Positions 41,544 through 50,857 of a stretch of 64,000 bases of DNA are shown piece by piece. How positions within the stretch are numbered: position 1 is the first letter of the stretch; each line of letters begins with the position of its first letter. Source of the stretch: JBMORL01 sp049322335 (lineage in GTDB: Bacteria; Bacteroidota; Bacteroidia; Flavobacteriales_D; UBA2798); NCBI GenBank assembly GCA_049322335.1, contig JBMORL010000055.1, forward strand, positions 59,448 through 123,447. The letters are read 5' to 3'. The translations under genes were made by a program, and so were the position numbers. The notes below the pieces were generated by a model that worked only from the letters and a program-made list of their open reading frames with translations, was not told where the DNA came from and made no database searches.

Positions 41544-43565
41544 TTAAACTTTTATTCCTATAATCAGAATATCATCCGTTTGCTTATTTGCACCTTTCCA
41601 TTTTTCAATAGTTTCGTTTAAAACTTTCTTTTGGGCATCCATTGGTTCGGAATAAATTGAAGTAAGTAGCCCTTTCAGCTGTTTATATTTGAATTTTTTT
41701 TCTTCCTTGCCTCCAAACTGATCCGCATAACCATCTGTAAACATATAGAAACTGTCTCCTTGCTCCATTTTTACTGTATGATTCTTATAAGGTTTCAATT
41801 CACTCGCTGAATAACCTATTGGCATTTTGTCCGCTTTAATTTCTTCCAAAATACCATTCTTTCGGATAATGTAGATTGGATTATTTGCTCCTGCAAATTC
41901 TATTTTATCTTCATAAACTGCACATACAGCAATATCCATCCCATCCTTATTTTCATTTTCACCATGCTGTTTTAACGAATTGATGATTTCAGTTCTCAGC
42001 GCATTAAGAATTTCATTTGGTTTGGAAATTTTGTGAGTGTCAACAATTTTATTTAAAAGCGAGTTTCCCAACATACTCATTAAGGAACCGGGCACTCCAT
42101 GACCGGTACAGTCAACGGCGGCAATTAAAGGATTTTTCACTTTCCAATTTTCACCTTTCGCTTTATCAATAGCCGGAAATTCATTAGGATTTGTGCTAAT
42201 CCAATAAAAATCACCGCTTACAATATCCTTTGGTATATATAAAACAAACGATTCTGGAAAAGCAATTTTAAAATCTTCATCATTGGGTAATATAGAAGAT
42301 TGAATTTTTTGCGCGTAATTAATACTATCGGTAATATCCTTGTTTTTTTCTTCAATAATTTTGTTCTGTAGTTTGGTGAGTCTGTATCTATTATAAAGGA
42401 ATATTGAAAAAATAATGACAATAGAAAGAACCGCAATGGAAGAATAAATAATTACATTTTTTCTTTTTTCTTGCTCTGAGGCTATCGCCTCATTTTTTTC
42501 CTTTTCCTGATTGAGTAATTCTATTTTTTTTTGTTTTTTATCGGTTTCATAAATGGCAGACATTTTTATCATCTGCGTTGCGCTATTTTCATTCAGCAAA
42601 CTATCTTTCGTTGCAGTATAAAGTTTAAAATATTTTAATTCTTCAGTAATATTTCCTTTTAATGCATATACTTCAGAAAGTACACGATACGCTTCATTGA
42701 TATTAACTAAAACACCAATTTCTTGTGATAATGCAAGACTTTTTTCTGCATAGACAAGAGCATTTTCAAAATCGTTTTTTTTTATATATAGCGCGGCAAA
42801 ATTAATAAGCGTTGTCGCTGCTCCAGGCTTATCTCCGTTTTTTACTCGCAATTGAAGTGCTTCACTATAATAATCGAGTGCCTTATCATAAGTACCCTGG
42901 TTATAATAAATAGCGCCTATATTATTAAGCATCCGCGCTATTTGTGTTTCATCTTTGAGATTTCGGTAAAGCAATAATGCTTTCTCTTCAAATTCTAATG
43001 CCGTAATATAATCCCTAATTTGTGAATATTCATGACCGAGGTTACTTAATGCCAAAGCTACTCCGTCTGTATTATTAAGCAGTTCGTATATTCTAAGTGC
43101 CTCCTTTTGCTTTTTTATACTTTCAGAAAGTAATCCCTGTCCAGCATATGCATTACCAATAGAACTTAAGCAATTTGCAACACCAAGAGAATCAGCCAAG
43201 GCTTCGTATATTTTTAATGACTTAAATTGAAAGTCAATTGACATTTGATAGTTACCAAGTTCTTGATAAACTATAGCCAGATTTCCAGCACTTCGCGCTA
43301 TTCCTTTTTTGTTCCCAGTATCTTCGCTTAAGTTTAATGCTTTTTTAAGTGATTCAATAGACTCTTCATATAAAGCTTTTGAATAGTAAGCAAAAGCAAG
43401 GTCATTTAATAAATTTACACGTTCAGTTTTATCAGTTGTATTATCTATTAATCTATTCAGGCTATCAATCTCATTATTCTTAACGGGATTTGAAAATGAT
43501 ATTATTGGTAATACCAAAATCAAGGAAATTAACAAACGGGAATAAAAAATTTGTGACATGGTCAT
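41544..43565 (-). CDS. TPR-repeat PP2C (SpoIIE-type) serine/threonine phosphatase
   Basis: A 673-residue membrane protein. A signal or anchor (IFYSRLLISLILVLPIISFS) precedes a periplasmic domain with six or more tetratricopeptide repeats (residues about 50-330; GNLAIVYQELGNYQMSIDF, NIGAIYYNQGTYDKALDYY). A membrane helix (VIIYSSIAVLSIVIIFSIFLY), a short coiled coil and KDITDSINYAQKIQSSILP lead into a SpoIIE phosphatase domain with metal-binding AAVDCTGHGVPGSLMS, KDGMDIAVCAV and YMFTDGYADQFGG. Such proteins sense envelope signals and dephosphorylate cytosolic anti-sigma antagonists. Target unknown. Start at 43565 or 43559. Confidence 0.88.
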   Translation of the reverse strand: MTMSQIFYSRLLISLILVLPIISFSNPVKNNEIDSLNRLIDNTTDKTERVNLLNDLAFAYYSKALYEESIESLKKALNLSEDTGNKKGIARSAGNLAIVYQELGNYQMSIDFQFKSLKIYEALADSLGVANCLSSIGNAYAGQGLLSESIKKQKEALRIYELLNNTDGVALALSNLGHEYSQIRDYITALEFEEKALLLYRNLKDETQIARMLNNIGAIYYNQGTYDKALDYYSEALQLRVKNGDKPGAATTLINFAALYIKKNDFENALVYAEKSLALSQEIGVLVNINEAYRVLSEVYALKGNITEELKYFKLYTATKDSLLNENSATQMIKMSAIYETDKKQKKIELLNQEKEKNEAIASEQEKRKNVIIYSSIAVLSIVIIFSIFLYNRYRLTKLQNKIIEEKNKDITDSINYAQKIQSSILPNDEDFKIAFPESFVLYIPKDIVSGDFYWISTNPNEFPAIDKAKGENWKVKNPLIAAVDCTGHGVPGSLMSMLGNSLLNKIVDTHKISKPNEILNALRTEIINSLKQHGENENKDGMDIAVCAVYEDKIEFAGANNPIYIIRKNGILEEIKADKMPIGYSASELKPYKNHTVKMEQGDSFYMFTDGYADQFGGKEEKKFKYKQLKGLLTSIYSEPMDAQKKVLNETIEKWKGANKQTDDILIIGIKV

Positions 43566-43631
43566 AATAAAGATAAATTTACGAATTTCCTTAGATAAGC
43601 CTTTTTTCTTTCCGCCCAAATGAACATTAAT

Positions 43632-45632
43632 TTACAAAAAGCTGAATTTCTGTATTCTAACCGCATTCAATATGGCTAATAACGCCACCCCAACATCTGC
43701 AAAAACAGCCTCCCACATGGTTGCAATTCCACCTGCACCCAATGCAAGTACAATCGCTTTAACACCAAACGCAAGAATTATATTTTGCCATACAATTTTC
43801 TTTGTCGCTTTTCCAATATGCATGGCAGTTGAAATTTTGGAAGGATGATCGGTTTGAATTACAACATCGGCTGTTTCAATAGCAGCATCACTGCCTAATC
43901 CTCCCATTGCAATTCCAACATCGCTTAAAGCCAACACCGGAGCGTCATTTATTCCATCACCTGTGAAAGCAATAATCCTGGACTTGTCGGATTTTAGTTC
44001 TTCCACTTTCTCAACTTTTCCTTGCGGAAGAAGATCTCCGAAAGCATTTTTTATTTCCAACTTCTTTGCAACCTCATTTACCACAGTTTGTTTGTCACCT
44101 GAAAGCATAATGATTTCGATGTTCATAGAATGCAAATCATCAACCGCTTTTTTTGCATCCTCTTTTATTTCATCCGCAACGGTGATGTACCCGACATAAG
44201 TGTCGTTCATGGCAACAACCACAATGGAATCGGCTATTGAATCGATTTCTGCCGGATATGGGATGTTGAATTTATTTAAAAGTTTCGTGTTTCCCGCAAG
44301 TACGGTTTCGCCTAAAAAAGTACCTTTCAAACCATGTCCGGGAATTTCTTCCACATCAGATATCTTGATTTCTTTATGCGCATCACCGCTATATTCCACA
44401 ATGGCCTTGGCAATGGGGTGTGTAGATTTTGCTTCAATGGACGCAACAAGTGCAATAAATTCTTCCTTTGAAAAAGTATTCGACTTCACTTCCTGAACTT
44501 TAAAAACGCCTTTCGTGAGGGTTCCTGTTTTATCAACCACCACCGTATTCACCTTTGTCATCAGGTCTAAATAATTAGACCCTTTGAATAAAATTCCATT
44601 GCGAGAAGCAGCACCGATCCCTCCGAAATATCCGAGTGGAATTGAAATCACCAATGCACACGGACAGGAAATTACAAGAAAAATTAGCGCACGATAGAGC
44701 CATTCAGTAAATACGTAATCATTTACGAAAAAATATGGCATGGTGGTTAAAAGCGTTGCGAGCAACACAACAATAGGCGTATAAATTCTCGCGAATTTTC
44801 GGATAAATAATTCGGTTTGTGCTTTTCGTGTGGTTGCATTCTGCACCATATCAAGAATGCGTGCGATTGAACTTTCGGCAAACAGTTTCGTTACTTCGAT
44901 TTCAATAACTCCACCCACATTAATCATTCCCGCAAGTACCTTTTCTCTTTTGCGTATGGTATCGGGTTTGCTTTCTCCGGTAAGTGCTGCGGTGTTGAAA
45001 CTGCTTACATCAGAAACCAAAATTCCATCTAACGGAACTTTTTCTCCTGCCTTTACCTGAATGATTTCTCCAACAGAAACGGATTCGGGTTTTACAATTG
45101 TAAAGTTCCCATTACGTAAAACAGTTGCAGAATCCGGTCGCACATCCAATAAAGCCTTGATATTTCCTTTGGCGCGTTTGACCGCTGCCGATTGAAATAA
45201 TTCTCCCACTGCATAAAACAGCATCACAGCGACTCCTTCCGGATATTCACCAATAGCAAAAGCACCAATGGTTGCAATGCTCATTAGAAAAAATTCTGAA
45301 AAAATATCCTTTTTGAGCATTGCTTTTCCTGCATCAATAATTACCGGAATTCCAACTGGTAGGTATGAAATAATATACCAAACAATACGAGTGTAACCAC
45401 TAAACCAAACTTGTTCAATGAAATTGTCAATTACAATGGCTGATAAAAGCAGAATGAAACTGATTATTGCTGGAACATAATCTTTTAGGTCACCAAGTGT
45501 GATTTTTGTAGAAAGACCTTTTTCTTTCAGCCGTTTTTCAGCTTCAAGATTCACCTTGTCTTCCAATGAGCAACAGGTAATACTTCCCTGTGCATCGTAA
45601 GTGTGCTTATGGGTTGGGTCTTTATTGATCAT
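43632..45632 (-). CDS. Heavy-metal P1B-type ATPase (Zn/Cd/Pb type)
   Basis: A 666-residue metal pump of the inner membrane. It has a short N-terminal tail with His and a CC pair (KHTYDAQGSITCCSLED) instead of a full HMA domain, then helices, ALTGES, the membrane metal site SCPCALVISIPLGYFGG (about residue 322; the CPC with following residues is typical of Zn/Cd/Pb-type P1B-2 pumps), DKTGTLTKG (about 365), THPIAKAIVE as the HP motif, and GDGINDAPVLALSDVGIAMG. The start has no obvious SD. It lies just upstream of the PP2C gene (12 bases between the phosphatase start region and this stop). A role in Zn/Cd efflux is well supported. Confidence 0.93.
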   Translation of the reverse strand: MINKDPTHKHTYDAQGSITCCSLEDKVNLEAEKRLKEKGLSTKITLGDLKDYVPAIISFILLLSAIVIDNFIEQVWFSGYTRIVWYIISYLPVGIPVIIDAGKAMLKKDIFSEFFLMSIATIGAFAIGEYPEGVAVMLFYAVGELFQSAAVKRAKGNIKALLDVRPDSATVLRNGNFTIVKPESVSVGEIIQVKAGEKVPLDGILVSDVSSFNTAALTGESKPDTIRKREKVLAGMINVGGVIEIEVTKLFAESSIARILDMVQNATTRKAQTELFIRKFARIYTPIVVLLATLLTTMPYFFVNDYVFTEWLYRALIFLVISCPCALVISIPLGYFGGIGAASRNGILFKGSNYLDLMTKVNTVVVDKTGTLTKGVFKVQEVKSNTFSKEEFIALVASIEAKSTHPIAKAIVEYSGDAHKEIKISDVEEIPGHGLKGTFLGETVLAGNTKLLNKFNIPYPAEIDSIADSIVVVAMNDTYVGYITVADEIKEDAKKAVDDLHSMNIEIIMLSGDKQTVVNEVAKKLEIKNAFGDLLPQGKVEKVEELKSDKSRIIAFTGDGINDAPVLALSDVGIAMGGLGSDAAIETADVVIQTDHPSKISTAMHIGKATKKIVWQNIILAFGVKAIVLALGAGGIATMWEAVFADVGVALLAILNAVRIQKFSFL

Positions 45633-45730
45633 GGCTGCATTATTTTTACTCTTTATATTACATCTGATAATAGAGATTGTTATTCTGTTTGGGAATAGTA
45701 ACTTTTTTTCCCAGTGTCCATTACCATCTA

Positions 45731-47176
45731 TTAATTTGTTGTCATAATACCAACGACTTTTTCAAGCCAACCTTTGTCAAAAGTCATTGAAATGTTTGGC
45801 TTAATACCAATGTTGTCAATGGCATTGTCAGGTATACGTCTTGAGCGAGTTGTCGGGTAACCTAAAACAAAATTCATACAACTAAAATCTACTTGTCGAA
45901 CATTTGAATAGTCAAGAACACCAGCGGTTGCCTTGCCAATAAGAATTACTTTATTACTTTGTTTAGCGTCCAAAAGGAATTGCTCGGTTGTACTTCCGCA
46001 ACCCTCATTTATAATTACTGCGACTTTTTTGGGGTAGGTATATACAGAGGAAAGTGTATCAATACCATCGTCCGCTGAACTTATTAGTTTAAAAGGATTT
46101 TCTTGCATTCGTTTAACAAGGTCGTTTAATTCCTTTTTATCGTCAACCGAAAAATATTCGTCATATTCGGTAATCATTTTTTGCCAAGCTATAATATTTG
46201 CTGGAGTTGAAAAGACATCAACACCAATTCCTTTAACAGGATTTGTATAAATAAACGGTAGAAGGGAGCTATACGCATTGTCGCTACCGCCTCCATTATA
46301 ACGCAAGTCTAAAATTAAATATGGTTTTGATTTTAATAGAACTTCATCGTCTTTGATAACTGTTTCAATTTGTTTAGCAAATTGACCGTCAAAAGATTTA
46401 ATTCTTAAATAGAGAGTACTATCATTAACTTGCTTTAAAAAAGCCATTGTATTAGAGAATTCAGCTTTTTTATATGGTTCGTAGTCGTCCTTTGAATTTG
46501 AACTTGATTTTGCCCCCTCTTTTAAATATTCATCAGGAGTAAAAACACCATTAGTAATTGTGTAGGTATTGATTTTTGAATTATGAAATTTGTCATACAC
46601 TATTCCTTCGTATTTGTCACCTTCAATATGTTTGAGCTCAATTTTAACTTGATTTGGTTTCCAAAAACCATTTCTTGAATTAATAATAACTCCTGCATAG
46701 TCGCGAAAAGGATTTGCATTTTTTGTAATCGCAATTTTATATGTTTTCGAGGTACTAGAATAAATTCCCTCAATTTCAGATAGCGGTTTATTTTTTAATG
46801 CATTTATTGTTTCCTTTGTTAAGATAATATTTTCTGTGTTATTAAATAATCCCCTTAAAGCTGCCGTATCTTTTTGACTTATTTGTTTTTCTTTACTACT
46901 TATTTGTATATGCTGGTCTTTAAAATAAAGCAAATACTTTTTTATAATGTATAAACAGTAATTTGAAGAGTTTGCCGATTTGGTCAGGTCTTGAAGTTTA
47001 TTTACAAGTATGTCATATTCCATTTTAGTCGATGGAGTTACTTTGTCTTTAAAACCTACATAATTAATTTCAATGTAATTTTTAATAAATTGAAATTCCT
47101 TGTCACAGTCACAGGTCTGTGAATAAGTCCGAACGCTCAGGATGAGGGCAAAGAATAGAAGTCGTGTTTTTTTCAT
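45731..47176 (-). CDS. S41-family (C-terminal processing-like) peptidase
   Basis: A 481-residue exported protein (signal FFALILSVRTYSQ). The N-terminal half is unassigned and includes a helical domain (YLLYFKDQHIQISSK). The C-terminal half matches S41 peptidases: KPYLILDLRYNGGGSDN, the Ser site INEGCGSTTEQFLLDAKQSN and the Lys in LIGKATAGVLDYSN. No PDZ domain is evident. Members of this type cleave protein C-termini in the periplasm. It is less G+C-rich than genes to the left. It is followed after 98 bases by the P1B ATPase gene. Confidence 0.82.
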   Translation of the reverse strand: MKKTRLLFFALILSVRTYSQTCDCDKEFQFIKNYIEINYVGFKDKVTPSTKMEYDILVNKLQDLTKSANSSNYCLYIIKKYLLYFKDQHIQISSKEKQISQKDTAALRGLFNNTENIILTKETINALKNKPLSEIEGIYSSTSKTYKIAITKNANPFRDYAGVIINSRNGFWKPNQVKIELKHIEGDKYEGIVYDKFHNSKINTYTITNGVFTPDEYLKEGAKSSSNSKDDYEPYKKAEFSNTMAFLKQVNDSTLYLRIKSFDGQFAKQIETVIKDDEVLLKSKPYLILDLRYNGGGSDNAYSSLLPFIYTNPVKGIGVDVFSTPANIIAWQKMITEYDEYFSVDDKKELNDLVKRMQENPFKLISSADDGIDTLSSVYTYPKKVAVIINEGCGSTTEQFLLDAKQSNKVILIGKATAGVLDYSNVRQVDFSCMNFVLGYPTTRSRRIPDNAIDNIGIKPNISMTFDKGWLEKVVGIMTTN

Positions 47177-47336
47177 AGCTATATTTTAGTGTCCTTATTT
47201 TGTCATTAAGTACCTTATTTGTCAAACGGAATGTCTGTCCGTCCCTATTAGTGCTAACTTATGTATTGAATTAGTCCTTCATTAAAATATAATTGAGTTT
47301 TAACTACACATAAGTACATATCTTCCCCTTTTCTTA

Positions 47337-47900
47337 TCATTTGGTATTACATTCTTTGTAAAATTCCGTTATTCTGTAACTTTGTGTTTTTCTGTTATAA
47401 TCTGCGTAAGATTGATACCATTTTAAATCCTTTCCTTTCTGCAACAAGCAGTAGTTGTCCGAAAATTGCTTAGCTATATTTTTTTTATCAAGAGTAAACA
47501 TTTCAGAATCGGGCGTTTTACTAAAATAGAAATGCGTATGACCACTCTTTCCGGATGAATGATAAGTGGAATAGATGAAGATGTTATCCCTCTCCTTAAC
47601 AGGATAAAAAGCTCCACGGTAGTACCGATAAAATATCTTGTCTTTGTAAACACATCCCCAAATGCTATCATGAGCAAGTACAATTTTCTCTTTATTTTTT
47701 GTTTTCAAAATAAGTGACTGAGACCAGAAAGCTTTGCGGATACTTTTATATGTAATTGTGTCGGTTAGTTGATTAATTTGATTACTGGTATAGATCAGTT
47801 TTACCTCTGAGTTGCACGCGTTAAGCAACAAAAGAATCGTAATTGCAATAGGAAATCCAATTGTTTTTTTCAGTGCTCTTGGTTTGGTTTTAGCGTCCAT
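47337..47900 (-). CDS. Lipoprotein of unknown function
   Basis: A 187-residue predicted lipoprotein with lipobox LLLNAC (about residue 25) after a basic start (MDAKTKPRALKKTIG). The body has KIVLAHDSIWGCVYKDKIFYRYYRGAFYPVKERD, beta-rich with many aromatics. An ATG at 47978 would give a longer but unlikely N terminus. I do not recognise the family. It lies between the S41 peptidase and the SPFH gene with gaps of 160 bases and 214 bases. Confidence 0.6.
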   Translation of the reverse strand: MDAKTKPRALKKTIGFPIAITILLLLNACNSEVKLIYTSNQINQLTDTITYKSIRKAFWSQSLILKTKNKEKIVLAHDSIWGCVYKDKIFYRYYRGAFYPVKERDNIFIYSTYHSSGKSGHTHFYFSKTPDSEMFTLDKKNIAKQFSDNYCLLQKGKDLKWYQSYADYNRKTQSYRITEFYKECNTK

Positions 47901-48016
47901 TTTTGTTTCCAATGAGTAGTACGTTATTATTCTTTCCGAACTGTGGGAAAGTGTATGGTTGGTATCATTCTCTAACATATAATCAATTTGGGGTTAAGAA
48001 GCCCCGGTAATGAAAA

Positions 48017-48032
48017 CCTTGCTACTGCAAGG
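48017..48032 (-). terminator. Weak hairpin after the SPFH gene
   Basis: CCTTGC-TACT-GCAAGG is a perfect 6-bp stem. On the minus strand it is followed by TTTT. It may end the transcript of the second RND operon, 83-98 bases past the SPFH stop. Confidence 0.4.
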
Positions 48033-48114
48033 AAAAGAAACCGGAGTTCTACCCATGTTATTTAGTTTCCTTGTTTATCATGGTTTGTTTACGTTCATAT
48101 TATTTTTTTGTTCA

Positions 48115-48996
48115 TTATTTTTCTCCATTAAGTATGACTGGCGACTTTCCATCCGTAATAATTACTTTAGCATTTGGAGATTTTATTAACTCTCTGGTAA
48201 TCTCAAGGGCTTTATATTTCAGCAGGTTTTCCGTAAGACTGGAACTAAGAATTTCGTACTGTTTTTTTAAGGCTTCCGCTTCCAGAAGCAAACGTTCATT
48301 TTCTTTCTTCTGTTTCTCGATATTAAAATCCAAGGTTAGTCGCTGGTTTTCCAAATCCTGTTGTTTTTCTTTCATACTTTTCTCCAATTGAAATACTAAT
48401 TGCTCTCTGGCTACTTCGTTTTCGAGTTTTATTTTTTTCGCGGTCTCTTCTGCATTCAACTGTGCGCGGATCGTTTGTTCGATTTCGAGCGGCAGTTCGA
48501 TTTGTTTGAGCATTACTGAATGAAATACAAAACCTTTTCTCCCTACATTTTCTTCAAGTTTACTTTTAATAGTTTTTTCGATATCGTTTCGCTGGGTAAT
48601 TAGTTCGGTAGCAACATAAGCGAGGCCGGTTTGTCGTAAAGCAGTAATAATATTGTCCTGTATCAGAATACTTTGATAGTCGGTTCCATATTTTTTGTAG
48701 ATACTGATAATAGAATCTATATTAAGATGGTACAAGACTGTAATTTCAGATTTAACATCAATGCCTTCCTTGGTATGAAAATCAATGGTAACGGAGTAAT
48801 TGATTTCTCTCGTATTGAAACGCACAATTTTTTTACCGAATAACGCTAAGACATGATGTGGGCCTGGTTGTAAAATATTATTTTGTATTTTGCCATAGTG
48901 AATGTCAACGCCTGCTTCACCAGGCCGCACTGTTGCGCAATTCTGAAGCAGCAACATAGCCGCAATAAAGAAGGTTGTTATTTTGATCTTTTTCAT
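48115..48996 (-). CDS. SPFH/prohibitin-family lipoprotein
   Basis: A 293-residue protein with lipobox LLLQNC (about residue 20) followed by an SPFH domain: RPGEAGVDIHYGKIQNNILQ, GPHHVLALFGKKIVRFNTR, and IDVKSEITVLYHLNIDSI. From about 170 a long charged coiled coil (NEVAREQLVFQLEKSMKEKQ) leads to the end. SPFH proteins form membrane-anchored oligomers; a lipoprotein form would face the periplasm or sit at the outer membrane. It follows the second RND group on the same strand, with an 60-base gap to the ion-channel-like gene. Its role in metal handling is unknown. Confidence 0.85.
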   Translation of the reverse strand: MKKIKITTFFIAAMLLLQNCATVRPGEAGVDIHYGKIQNNILQPGPHHVLALFGKKIVRFNTREINYSVTIDFHTKEGIDVKSEITVLYHLNIDSIISIYKKYGTDYQSILIQDNIITALRQTGLAYVATELITQRNDIEKTIKSKLEENVGRKGFVFHSVMLKQIELPLEIEQTIRAQLNAEETAKKIKLENEVAREQLVFQLEKSMKEKQQDLENQRLTLDFNIEKQKKENERLLLEAEALKKQYEILSSSLTENLLKYKALEITRELIKSPNAKVIITDGKSPVILNGEK

Positions 48997-49071
48997 GTGT
49001 TTTGTTTTCATGGTTATAGATTTAGTGAATTACAACTGATTTCGTTTTACTATAGAGTAATTATCATCTAA

Positions 49072-49398
49072 TTATGATTTTTCATTTGCGGTCTCTTTGT
49101 TTAACTTAATCAAATACTTGCTGAAAAATGGAAGTGTGATTATTCCGACAATAGACAGAAATACAATTCCACTGTATAAAGCAAAGATGCCGGCAAATAT
49201 TTTACCACCATTTGTCTCAGGTTCATCAACGGGTCCCATTCCGGTTAAGAGCATTGCAGAATTGAGGAACGCATCGGCCCATGATTTATTAATGAAATAT
49301 TTATAGCCCATCATTCCAATTCCAAGTGAAATTAATAGGAGTAATGAACCTAATAATAGGCCTCGACTAATTTGAAAAAAAATAAGCTTGATTTTCAT
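49072..49398 (-). CDS. Small membrane protein resembling an ion-channel pore module
   Basis: A 108-residue protein with two membrane helices (about 10-33 and 67-93) and between them a segment, LLTGMGPVDEPETNGGKIFA, that aligns well with the pore loop and second helix of voltage-independent K+ channels (TVGYGDxxPxTxxGKxFA), but with the filter degenerated to GMGP. It may be a channel-like or structural protein. It lies inside the minus-strand metal operon, 14 bases after the TlpA-like gene. A direct homologue cannot be named, and the channel idea is an inference from pattern only. Confidence 0.6.
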   Translation of the reverse strand: MKIKLIFFQISRGLLLGSLLLLISLGIGMMGYKYFINKSWADAFLNSAMLLTGMGPVDEPETNGGKIFAGIFALYSGIVFLSIVGIITLPFFSKYLIKLNKETANEKS

Positions 49399-49412
49399 AA
49401 TATCTTAGAAAT

Positions 49413-50567
49413 TCATTTTTCTGAGAATAACAGACTTAATTTTGAATCCAATTCTTCACTATTTAATCCCCTTGCAATAATTTTTCCCTTCGGATCAATC
49501 AACACTGAATGCGGAATACTGTTGATTGCGTATTGTTGAGCCACTGAATTCTTCCATCCACCTAAATCTGAAACATGATGCCATTTCAAACCATCTTTTT
49601 TAATAGCCCTTATCCAATCTGTCTTGTCAGAATCCAATGAAACTCCCAGAATTTGAAATCCCTTTGGATGATATTTTTCATATATCCTTACAATATTTGG
49701 ATTCTCTCTGCGGCATGGCCCACACCATGAAGCCCAAAAATCAATCAAAAGATAATTACCCGATAAAGAAGATAGTTTGACCGGATTACCAGTTGTATCA
49801 TTCTGTTCAAAATCAGGTGCAATTTTTTCAATCTGTGTTTTATCTAATAAATCACAATGTTCTTTTAACTGTATGGCATATACCGATCTTGAAATTGATT
49901 CATCAAATTCTTCCGAAATTTTTTTAAGTCTTTCAAAAGGAGCAGTATAAACCAGGTAACGTAAAGTGATATAGGGCGAAATGATAGTCGATTTATTTTT
50001 ATGAACGTAATCTTCAATATAACTGTATTGCGCCTTGTCAATAGAATCATACCGCTGTTCGAACATGGCCATTAATTTTGTGTTTTTACTCTCTTCAGCA
50101 TTTTTGTAGTTTTTAAAAGCAGAATCCATAGGCGTTTTGAATTTATCCAGTGACAGAAGAAACGAATTATATTGGTCATTGATTTTAGACCCATTTACCG
50201 TTGAAGCTTCAATACTATCAGATTGAATAGCTATGCTTATTTCGGAATTCTCAGCAAAAAACGCGAATTTTTCATCTGTTCCGTTTAGCTTTAGATACAG
50301 CATCTCCGGCATCTCAAGATTTCCTTTGAAAGAAAAACTATCATCGGTAATTCTCATGCTATCAATAATCATCCAGTCATTTTTAGTCCGCTTATACAAG
50401 TAAACAGAATCATATCCTGATTTATCAATTTTTCCGGTAAGAAAATAACCAGTACTTGTCTTTTGACCGGATGCATCCTGCGTACTACCATCATTGCATG
50501 ACTGTATTACAAAAACTATTGGTAATACCAATGCAGTTGTTTTAAATGGTCTAAAAATTGTTTTCAT
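49413..50567 (-). CDS. TlpA-like thiol-disulfide oxidoreductase with DUF4369
   Basis: A 384-residue exported protein. A signal/lipobox near residue 24 (VFVIQSC) is followed by a DUF4369-like beta domain (TGYFLTGKIDKSGYDSVYLY) and a helical spacer. The C-terminal thioredoxin domain has WASWCGPCRRENPN (CxxC near residue 280), ILGVSLDSDKTDW and the cis-Pro segment SIPHSVLIDPKGK. Such proteins reduce disulfides in the periplasm, often during haem or copper maturation. It is in the minus-strand operon of the second RND system, 68 bases after the small His-rich lipoprotein. Confidence 0.9.
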   Translation of the reverse strand: MKTIFRPFKTTALVLPIVFVIQSCNDGSTQDASGQKTSTGYFLTGKIDKSGYDSVYLYKRTKNDWMIIDSMRITDDSFSFKGNLEMPEMLYLKLNGTDEKFAFFAENSEISIAIQSDSIEASTVNGSKINDQYNSFLLSLDKFKTPMDSAFKNYKNAEESKNTKLMAMFEQRYDSIDKAQYSYIEDYVHKNKSTIISPYITLRYLVYTAPFERLKKISEEFDESISRSVYAIQLKEHCDLLDKTQIEKIAPDFEQNDTTGNPVKLSSLSGNYLLIDFWASWCGPCRRENPNIVRIYEKYHPKGFQILGVSLDSDKTDWIRAIKKDGLKWHHVSDLGGWKNSVAQQYAINSIPHSVLIDPKGKIIARGLNSEELDSKLSLLFSEK

Positions 50568-50635
50568 ATCTTTTTATTTATTATTTGAAAAATTCAGTCA
50601 CATTGATTAGTAGTTTTCAAGCGGGTATGATCATC

Positions 50636-50806
50636 TCATTCGTGATGAGTTTCCTCTCCATCCTTATGTTCATGGTTGGATTCACTTTCGTGATTATGAT
50701 CATCCTTATGGTGTTCGGTTTTTTTATGTTTCGAATCTTCGTGACAACTCACCATTCCAAAGGTTAATGTTCCAAATAGTGCCAAAAACAGACTTTTCTT
50801 TTTCAT
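50636..50806 (-). CDS. Small His-rich lipoprotein, 56 residues
   Basis: A short gene below usual length cut-offs. It reads MKKKSLFLALFGTLTFGMVS, then Cys21 as the lipobox cysteine (GMVSC), then a tail of 35 residues with 11 His and many Glu/Asp/Lys (KTEHHKDDHNHES, HEHKDGEETHHE). It begins 52 bases after the beta-barrel gene's stop region and fits the operon. The reverse strand gives an unlikely hydrophobic frame that is only an antisense reading of this His-rich stretch. It is probably a periplasmic or outer-membrane metal scavenger; the sequence itself shows only export, lipidation and metal-ligand richness. Confidence 0.8.
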   Translation of the reverse strand: MKKKSLFLALFGTLTFGMVSCHEDSKHKKTEHHKDDHNHESESNHEHKDGEETHHE

Positions 50807-50857
50807 GTGTGTGTTTTATTGTTATAGATTTAGTGAATTATGATTTGCTTAATTATC

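Noticed and set aside
50558..50767. A 69-codon plus-strand frame encoding a very hydrophobic peptide
   Set aside because: It is the antisense of the His-rich lipoprotein at 50636-50806; His codons read backwards give Met/Val/Ile-rich text.
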